Position numbers and translations under genes: made by a program
Notes under the pieces: generated by a model
Told to the model about the DNA's origin: nothing
The model's database searches: none
The model's input: the letters and a program-made list of their open reading frames with translations, nothing else
Assembly (NCBI RefSeq): GCF_004168035.1
Contig: NZ_SDPU01000023.1
Span: 220,186 to 284,185 of the forward strand
Direction of reading: 5' to 3'
Length of the DNA: 64,000 bases
Origin: Nocardioides iriomotensis
GTDB lineage: Bacteria > Actinomycetota > Actinomycetes > Propionibacteriales > Nocardioidaceae
Shown: positions 58,871 through 64,000 of the stretch, piece after piece
Layout of the letters: every line of letters begins with the position of its first letter
Numbering within the stretch: position 1 is the stretch's first letter

Positions 58871-59623
58871 TCAGAGCTCCGCGGCGTCGAGGAACGCGCC
58901 GAGCTCGTCGTTGGTCAGCTCGCGGAGCTCGCCCGACCGCAGGCCGCGCAGCACGACCGGGCCGATCGCGGTGCGGGTGAGCTTGCGGACCGGGTGCCCC
59001 ACCTCGTCGAGGAGTCGCCGGACGATCCGGTTGCGGCCCTCGTGGATGGTGAGCTCGACGATCGAGCGCCGGGGGTTCTCCTGCACCACGCGGGCGGCGG
59101 AGACCTGCACCGGCCCGTCCTCGAGCGTCACGCCGTCGCGCAGCCGCCGGACGACCGCCTTGGTGACGCGGCCGTCGACCTCGGCGACGTACGTCTTGTC
59201 GAGCTCGTACGACGGGTGCGCGACCCGCTGGGCGAAGTCGCCGTCGTTGGTGAGCAGGATCAGGCCCTCGGTGTCGGTGTCGAGCCGGCCGACGTGGAAG
59301 AGCCGCTCGGGCCGGTCGGCCACGAGGTCCGCCAGCGTGCGCCGGCCCTCGGGGTCGCTCATGGTGGACACCACGCCGCGCGGCTTGTTGAGGACGAGGT
59401 AGACGTGCGCGCTGACCGGTGGGAGCCGCCGGCCGTCGACCCGGATCACCGCCGTGCGCGGGTCGACCTTGGTGCCGAGCCGGGTGACGACCTCGCCGTC
59501 GACCTCGACCAGGCCGTCGAGCATCAGCTCCTCGCACTTGCGGCGGCTGGCCACGCCGGACTGCGCGAGCAGCTTCTGCAGCCGGATCAGTCCCTCGTCG
59601 TCGGTCTGGATGTCGCGGGTCAC
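58871..59623 (-). CDS. rluB: 23S rRNA pseudouridine synthase (RsuA/RluB family)
   Basis: A 250-residue enzyme with an N-terminal S4 RNA-binding domain (RLQKLLAQSGVASRRKCEELMLDG) and the catalytic GRLDTDTEGLILLTNDGDFAQRV, where the Asp attacks the uridine. The C-terminal IHEGRNRIVRRLLDEVGHPVRKLTRTAIG is typical of the RsuA/RluB/RluE/RluF group; the exact target base cannot be told. It lies next to scpB, as in mycobacteria. Confidence 0.92.
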   Translation of the reverse strand: MTRDIQTDDEGLIRLQKLLAQSGVASRRKCEELMLDGLVEVDGEVVTRLGTKVDPRTAVIRVDGRRLPPVSAHVYLVLNKPRGVVSTMSDPEGRRTLADLVADRPERLFHVGRLDTDTEGLILLTNDGDFAQRVAHPSYELDKTYVAEVDGRVTKAVVRRLRDGVTLEDGPVQVSAARVVQENPRRSIVELTIHEGRNRIVRRLLDEVGHPVRKLTRTAIGPVVLRGLRSGELRELTNDELGAFLDAAEL

Positions 59624-59642
59624 TCGCGGGTCACTCGGGTGA

Positions 59643-60272
59643 TCATGCGGACTCGGTGGACTCGAGGTCCTCGAGGTCGGCCATCTCGGGGAGGTACGGC
59701 GCGAGCTCGGGCAGGTCCTCCAGCGACGTGATGCCGATGCGCTCGAGGAAGTACGACGTGGTGCGGTACAGCGTCGCGGTCGTCTCGCTGTCGTGGCCGG
59801 CCTCCTCGACCAACCCGCGGGCGACGAGGGTGCGCATGACGCCGTCGACGTTCACGCCGCGGATGGCGGAGACGCGGGCGCGGCTCACCGGCTGCTTGTA
59901 GGCGACGACGGCGAGCGTCTCGAGCGCCGCCTGGGTCAGCCGGGCCTGCTGCCCGTCGAGGACGAACCGCTCCACGACGGAGGCGAGCTCCTCGCGGGTG
60001 TAGTAGCGCCAGCCTCCCGCCACGTTGCGCAGGTCGAAGCCGCGGCCCTGCTCGGCGTACTCCGCCGACAGCTCAGCGAGCGCGGCGCGTACCTCCTCGG
60101 GCGGGTAGCCGACCGCGCTGGCCAGCGTCACGTGGTCGAGCGGCTGGTCGGCGATCATCAGCACGGCCTCCAGCGCCGGGCGGAGCTCGGCGAGCGGGAC
60201 GTCCAACGTCTCGCTGCCGGTCTCCTCCTCGTCCCGGTCGGTCGAGCCGGTCGAGACCTGTTCGTCGGTCAT
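59643..60272 (-). CDS. scpB: Segregation and condensation protein ScpB
   Basis: A 209-residue protein of two winged-helix domains. LRPALEAVLMIADQPLDHVTLASAVGYPPEEVRAAL is the first and TQAALETLAVVAYKQPVSRARVSAIRGVNVDGVMRTL the second. It forms the condensin-like SMC-ScpAB complex with the ScpA protein encoded just upstream, whose stop overlaps this start as ATGA. N- and C-termini are Glu-rich. Confidence 0.94.
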   Translation of the reverse strand: MTDEQVSTGSTDRDEEETGSETLDVPLAELRPALEAVLMIADQPLDHVTLASAVGYPPEEVRAALAELSAEYAEQGRGFDLRNVAGGWRYYTREELASVVERFVLDGQQARLTQAALETLAVVAYKQPVSRARVSAIRGVNVDGVMRTLVARGLVEEAGHDSETTATLYRTTSYFLERIGITSLEDLPELAPYLPEMADLEDLESTESA

Positions 60273-61255
60273 TCCTCGTCCTCATTCGCGTCTGCGTCGT
60301 CCGGCGCCTCGTCGTTCTCGGGCGGCGCCTCGTCCGCCGCGTCGTTCTCGGGCGGCGCGCCGTCGAACTCGTCGGTGATCTCGACCTCGCCGTCGTCGGC
60401 GCCGGTCCAGCGGACCGTCAGCTCGCCGAGCGGGGTCACCTGGTCGAACGCCACGGCGCCCTCCCGGAACAGCTCCAGCAGCGCCAGGAACCGCGCCACC
60501 CGGGTCAGCGTGTCGGGCGCGTCGCGCGCGATGGACCGGAACGTCATCGTGCCGCTGCGCCGGAGCCGGTCGACGACGACCGTCGCCTGCTCCTTGACCG
60601 AGACGGTCGGCGCGTGGATGTGGCCCAGGGACAGCTCGAGCACCGGCTTGGGCTCCATCGCCTTCGCCGCGAGGGCGGCGAAGTCCTGCAGCCCGAGCCC
60701 GATGAGCACCTCGGGCAGCAGCGTCGCGAACCGCTCCTCGAGCCCGACCGCGCGGGCGTGCCGCTTGGACTCCCCCGCGAGGCGCTGCTCGAGCACGCCG
60801 GCGACCTGCTTGAAGGCCTTGTACTGCAGCAGCCGCGCGAAGAGCAGGTCGCGGGCCTCGAGCAGCGCGAGGTCCTCCTCGTCCTCGACGTCGCCCTGCG
60901 GCAGCAGCCGGGCCGCCTTGAGGTCGAGCAGCGTGGCCGCGACGAGCAGGAACGACGAGGTCTGCTCGAGGTCCCAGCCCTTCTCGGAGGCTCCCTTGAT
61001 GTGCGCGATGAACTCGTCGGTGACCTTCGACAGCGCGACCTCGGTGATGTCGAGCTTGTGCTTGGCGATCAGGCTCAGCAGCAGGTCGAACGGGCCCTCG
61101 AAGTTGTCCAGGCGTACGGCGAACCCGCCGGCGGCGGCGGTCTCCCCGGTGTCGACGCCCGCGACGACAGCTGGCTCCGTGGCGACCGGGTCGGCCGGGT
61201 CGACCGTCGCAGCGGTCTCCCCCGCGCCCGGCGAGTCCGCCGTTGCGGCCGTCAT
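60269..61255 (-). CDS. scpA: Segregation and condensation protein ScpA
   Basis: A 328-residue kleisin. FAVRLDNFEGPFDLLLSLIAKHKLDI is the N-terminal SMC-binding part and the C-terminal winged helix includes LTRVARFLALLELFREGAVAF. A low-complexity acidic tail (APPEND-type units, last 35 residues) contains a repeat of 18 bases with a period of 30. The ATG at 61255 follows an AGGACC ribosome-binding stretch; GTG at 61309 would add 18 residues of Thr/Val-rich leader. Confidence 0.9.
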   Translation of the reverse strand: MTAATADSPGAGETAATVDPADPVATEPAVVAGVDTGETAAAGGFAVRLDNFEGPFDLLLSLIAKHKLDITEVALSKVTDEFIAHIKGASEKGWDLEQTSSFLLVAATLLDLKAARLLPQGDVEDEEDLALLEARDLLFARLLQYKAFKQVAGVLEQRLAGESKRHARAVGLEERFATLLPEVLIGLGLQDFAALAAKAMEPKPVLELSLGHIHAPTVSVKEQATVVVDRLRRSGTMTFRSIARDAPDTLTRVARFLALLELFREGAVAFDQVTPLGELTVRWTGADDGEVEITDEFDGAPPENDAADEAPPENDEAPDDADANEDEE

Positions 61256-61314
61256 CTGGTCCTGCTCCACGCCCCCAGCATCCACCGTCTCGGTGGTCTG
61301 CACACCCACCGGGG

Positions 61315-61683
61315 TCAGCCCGCGGCGCGGTCGGACAGCCGCTGCACCAGCACGCTGTCCTCGCCGTTCGCCTCCAGGTCGGCCAGCGCGATCGCGACCG
61401 CCGCCCGGACGAGCCGGCCCCGGTCGACGCCGAGCCCGTGGGCGCGGCGCAGCATCAGGCGGGCGTGCTCGATCTCGAGCAGCTCGTCGGAGGTGATGTA
61501 GACGGTCATCTTCTCGTCGTGCTTGACCCGTCCGGAGCCGGTGCCCTTGGCGGCCGGCTCGGGCTCGTGGGGCTCGGGCTCGCGCAGGGGCGCCGCCCGG
61601 TCGGCACCAGCGCGGGTGTCGTCCTCGACGGGGTCGGGGACGACGGTGGGACGGAAGAGGTCGTCGGCGGTCGGCAGGGTCAC
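61315..61683 (-). CDS. Small ParA-associated protein, possibly ribbon-helix-helix
   Basis: A 122-residue protein that starts in the stop codon of the parA gene (GTGA). Its first 60 residues are Pro/Glu-rich and probably disordered (ending KHDEKMTV). The C-terminal part reads MTVYITSDELLEIEHARLMLRRAHGLGVDRGRLVRAAVAIALADL, a beta strand followed by helices, as in ribbon-helix-helix DNA-binding proteins. It could be a ParB-like partner or centromere-binding protein for the ParA. I recall related proteins beside this ParA in other actinobacteria, without a name. Confidence 0.7.
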   Translation of the reverse strand: MTLPTADDLFRPTVVPDPVEDDTRAGADRAAPLREPEPHEPEPAAKGTGSGRVKHDEKMTVYITSDELLEIEHARLMLRRAHGLGVDRGRLVRAAVAIALADLEANGEDSVLVQRLSDRAAG

Positions 61684-62771
61684 CCGTCGAGGCACCGGGC
61701 CAGCACCTCCTTGGCCAGCATCCGGTAGGAGTCCGCACCGGTCGACGACGACGCGTAGGTGGTGATCGGCTCGCCGGCCACGGTCGAGTCGGAGAACTTC
61801 ACGGTGCGCCGGATGACGGTGTGGAACACGGTGTCGCCCCAGGCCTGCACCAGGCGTTCCATCACCTCGCGGCCGTGGAGGGTGCGCCCGTCGTACATCG
61901 TGCCGAGCACGCCCTCGATCTTGAGCTTGGGGTTGAGCCGCTCGGTGACCTTGTCGATCGTGGTCTTGAGCAGGGCGACGCCGCGCAGCGCGAAGTACTC
62001 GCACTCCAGGGGCACGATCACGCTGTCGGACGCGGTGAGCGCGTTGACCGTGAGCAGGCCGAGCGACGGCTGGCAGTCGATGAGGATGACGTCGTACTCC
62101 GCGATCGCCGGCTGCAGCACCCGCTGGAGGGTCTGCTCGCGGGCGACCTCGTGCACGAGCTGCACCTCGGCGGCCGACAGGTCGATGTTGCTGGGCAGCA
62201 GGTCCATGCCCGGCACGTTGGTCTTGACGATGACCTCGTCGATGTCGACGTCGCGCTCCATCAGGAGGTTGTAGATCGACAGCTCCATGTCGTGCGGGTT
62301 GAGCCCGAGACCGACGGACAGCGACCCCTGGGGGTCGAAGTCGACGAGGAGCACCTTGCGGCCGTACTCCGCGAGCGCGGCGCCGAGGTTGATCGTGGTG
62401 GTGGTCTTGCCGACGCCACCCTTCTGGTTGCACATCGAGATCACCCGGGCGTTGCCGTGGATGCCGATCGGCCGGGGCTCCGGCAGGTCGGGCATCGGCC
62501 GGCCGGTGGGGCCGAGCTTGACCTCGGGGTCGGCCGTGGTGACCGGGCCGGGGTCCGGGACGGTCTCGGGCGCCTGCGGGTCGGGGCGACGGAACGGGAT
62601 CGGGTCGCTCACGCGGTTGTGCTCTCCTGCGTCGAAACGGGGGGAAGGTTCCGGCGTCGGGCTCGTCGGCGAGGCCTGCGGGGCAGGGCTCGGGGGCGGC
62701 CAGCTCGACATCCGGGCCGGGTCGACGAGGGGAGGGATCTCGTTCGCGCTCGTGCCGGTGTGGTCGTTCAC
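61680..62771 (-). CDS. parA: ParA-family ATPase, not the chromosomal oriC ParA
   Basis: A 363-residue ParA-type ATPase. The deviant Walker A is CNQKGGVGKTTTTINLG (about residue 116), and DFDPQGSLSVGLG, LIDCQPSLGLLTVNAL complete the core. A Pro/Ser-rich leader of about 95 residues precedes it. A Rv1708-type ParA beside scpAB is conserved in actinobacteria and differs from the ParA next to the origin. Its stop overlaps the small partner's start. Role in chromosome handling is inferred. Confidence 0.9.
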   Translation of the reverse strand: MNDHTGTSANEIPPLVDPARMSSWPPPSPAPQASPTSPTPEPSPRFDAGEHNRVSDPIPFRRPDPQAPETVPDPGPVTTADPEVKLGPTGRPMPDLPEPRPIGIHGNARVISMCNQKGGVGKTTTTINLGAALAEYGRKVLLVDFDPQGSLSVGLGLNPHDMELSIYNLLMERDVDIDEVIVKTNVPGMDLLPSNIDLSAAEVQLVHEVAREQTLQRVLQPAIAEYDVILIDCQPSLGLLTVNALTASDSVIVPLECEYFALRGVALLKTTIDKVTERLNPKLKIEGVLGTMYDGRTLHGREVMERLVQAWGDTVFHTVIRRTVKFSDSTVAGEPITTYASSSTGADSYRMLAKEVLARCLDG

Positions 62772-62879
62772 GCTGCTTCCTCTCCTCTGCCAACGGGGAC
62801 GTACCAGCAGTCAATCGCCCGGGGCGCGACGCGCCGCGGAGGCGCGCCGTGGATTTGTCGACTTTTCGCCGATCTGGGG

Positions 62880-63857
62880 TCAGTCGCGGGCGCGCGGGTG
62901 CGCGGTGGCGTAGACCTCGCGGAGCGAGTCGACCGTCACCAGCGTGTACACCTGCGTGGTGGTCACCGAGGCGTGGCCGAGCAGCTCCTGGACCACCCGG
63001 ACGTCGGCGCCGCCGTCGATCAGGTGGGTCGCGAACGAGTGCCGCAGCGTGTGGGGCGAGACCTCCGCGGTGACACCGGCCCGCTCGGCGGCCTTGGCCA
63101 GCACCGCCCAGGCGCTCTGCCGCGACAGCCGGCCGCCGCGGGCGTTGAGGAACACCGCTCCCCCGGTCGTCGGTCCGGTCGTGAGCGTGGCGAGCTCGGG
63201 CCGGCCGCGCACGAGGTAGGCCTCGATCGCCTCGGCGGCGTAGGTCCCCACCGGGACGACCCGCTCCTTGCCGCCCTTGCCGTGCAGGCGTACGGCGCCG
63301 GTCTCGCCGCCGCGGCGCTCGGCGGGCGCGGGCAGGTCGAGGTCGTCGACGTCGAGCCCGACCGCCTCCGAGATCCGGGCGCCGGTGCCGTAGAGCAGCT
63401 CCAGCAGCGCCCGGTCCCGCAGGGCCAGCGCCGTGCCGGGCGCCCCGGCCGCGTCGAGGATCCGCTCGATGTCGGCCAGCGGCAGCGCCTTGGGCAGTCG
63501 CTTGGCCGGCGCCGGCGGTCGTACGGCGGCCGACGGATCGGCCCCGGCCAGCCCCTCGCGCACGGCGAACCGGTGGAAGCCGCGCACGGCGACGACCGTG
63601 CGCGCCGCGGATCCGGCGCTCAGAGGCGGGTGCTCGTCGTCGCCCTCGCGCAGCGCACGCAGGAACGCCGTCACCACCTCCTCGCTGACCGCGCCCGGCT
63701 CGTCCAGGTCGCGGTCGGCGAGGAAGGCGACGTACCTGCGGAGGTCGCGCCGGTAGGACTTCAGCGTGTTGTCCGCGAGCCCGCGCTCCACGACCAGGTG
63801 GTCGAGGTAGGTGCGGACCGCGCGCTGGAGCCCGGTCGGTGTCGGCGCGACGGTCAG
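62880..63857 (-). CDS. xerD: Tyrosine recombinase XerD
   Basis: The catalytic domain has Arg in [11 protein letters not shown], Lys in [23 protein letters not shown] (His and Arg), [12 protein letters not shown] (His and Tyr nucleophile). XerD resolves chromosome dimers at dif with XerC. The standard start (GTG 63791) would drop the first helix TYLDHLVV that opens the SAM-like N domain in this family. A CTG at 63857 overlaps the alanine dehydrogenase stop as CTGA, like the ATGA and GTGA junctions elsewhere here, and restores it. That start is inferred; the gene itself is secure. Confidence 0.88.
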   Translation of the reverse strand: MTVAPTPTGLQRAVRTYLDHLVVERGLADNTLKSYRRDLRRYVAFLADRDLDEPGAVSEEVVTAFLRALREGDDEHPPLSAGSAARTVVAVRGFHRFAVREGLAGADPSAAVRPPAPAKRLPKALPLADIERILDAAGAPGTALALRDRALLELLYGTGARISEAVGLDVDDLDLPAPAERRGGETGAVRLHGKGGKERVVPVGTYAAEAIEAYLVRGRPELATLTTGPTTGGAVFLNARGGRLSRQSAWAVLAKAAERAGVTAEVSPHTLRHSFATHLIDGGADVRVVQELLGHASVTTTQVYTLVTVDSLREVYATAHPRARD

Positions 63858-64000
63858 GCCAGCACCTCGTCGAGCGAGACGGCGTCGATCCCGTGGGCGT
63901 CGCCGACCGGGGCGTTGGTGAGCCGGCCGGCGTGGGTGTTGAGGCCGAGCGCGAGCGACCTGTCCTCGCGCAGCGCCTGCTGCCAGCCCTTGTCGGCCAG
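63854..64000 (-). CDS. ald: Alanine dehydrogenase (C-terminal end only)
   Basis: Only the last 48 residues are in the window: [52 protein letters not shown]. GLNTHAG and the terminal VLA match the C-terminal part of alanine dehydrogenase, which interconverts L-alanine and pyruvate with NAD. The gene continues beyond the right edge. It is codirectional with xerD and overlaps its putative start. Confidence 0.8.
   Translation of the reverse strand: MADKGWQQALREDRSLALGLNTHAGRLTNAPVGDAHGIDAVSLDEVLA

Overview
The window is chromosomal DNA from a very high-GC actinobacterium. The best guess is a Nocardioides-like member of the Propionibacteriales; this is inferred from gene order, codon use and many GTG starts, not from a search. 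Two blocks reproduce gene orders known from Mycobacterium tuberculosis. One (about 25-34 kb) matches Rv1832 back to Rv1822: gcvP, MerR regulator, bifunctional nuclease, FtsR-type MerR regulator, FHA protein GarA, gcvH, DUF881, small basic protein, DUF881, and a CDP-alcohol phosphatidyltransferase. The other (about 53.9-64 kb) matches the Rv1701-Rv1713 region: der, cmk, rluB/rsuA-type pseudouridine synthase, scpB, scpA, parA and xerD, here with plsC, a prephenate dehydrogenase, an AroH chorismate mutase and the tail of alanine dehydrogenase.

0-15 kb is a patchwork of short operons: an efflux-type MFS gene and GDPD, a helix-turn-helix/MurA fusion with a perfect palindrome just upstream, a zinc dehydrogenase, FMN-binding and MmcQ-like proteins, HAD hydrolases, a Clp-N-domain protein with phased palindromic sites in front of it, methyltransferase, MFS exporter, a frameshifted DJ-1/PfpI gene, a D-threonine-aldolase-type PLP enzyme, GNAT, OsmC, a lipoprotein and a PAP2 phosphatase. 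15-25 kb holds fdhD, sbcD-sbcC with a polynucleotide-kinase-like phosphatase, tldD-tldE and a beta-lactamase-fold serine hydrolase. 25-34 kb is the gcv/MerR/GarA/DUF881 block, with a glycine riboswitch in front of gcvP and MerR-type inverted repeats.

34-45 kb carries a 49-residue zinc-ribbon protein, a large M1-like metallopeptidase lipoprotein with a Gly/Leu/acidic insert, an ACC deaminase-GntR pair placed between two paralogous secreted proteins, furA-katG, an AI-2E-family membrane protein and a peptidoglycan-binding lipoprotein. 45-50 kb is a sugar ABC importer of the LpqY-SugABC type (binding lipoprotein, two permeases, ATPase), each gene overlapping the next. 50-53 kb looks like an accessory patch: a relic of a SulP sulfate permease, a SnoaL-like protein, a methyltransferase and a divergent PadR regulator, ending at a tRNA-Pro gene with its terminator. 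54-64 kb is the conserved housekeeping block: ribosome assembly, phospholipid, nucleotide and aromatic amino-acid synthesis, condensin-like ScpAB, ParA and XerD.

Most operons are translationally coupled through ATGA or GTGA stop/start overlaps. I saw no CRISPR array, prophage, intact insertion sequence or recognisable defence island. The less ordinary items are the XRE-MurA fusion, the Clp-N protein with its operator array, the small ParA partner, the low-complexity metallopeptidase, the acdS/GntR pair between secreted paralogues, and several leaderless or non-canonical starts.
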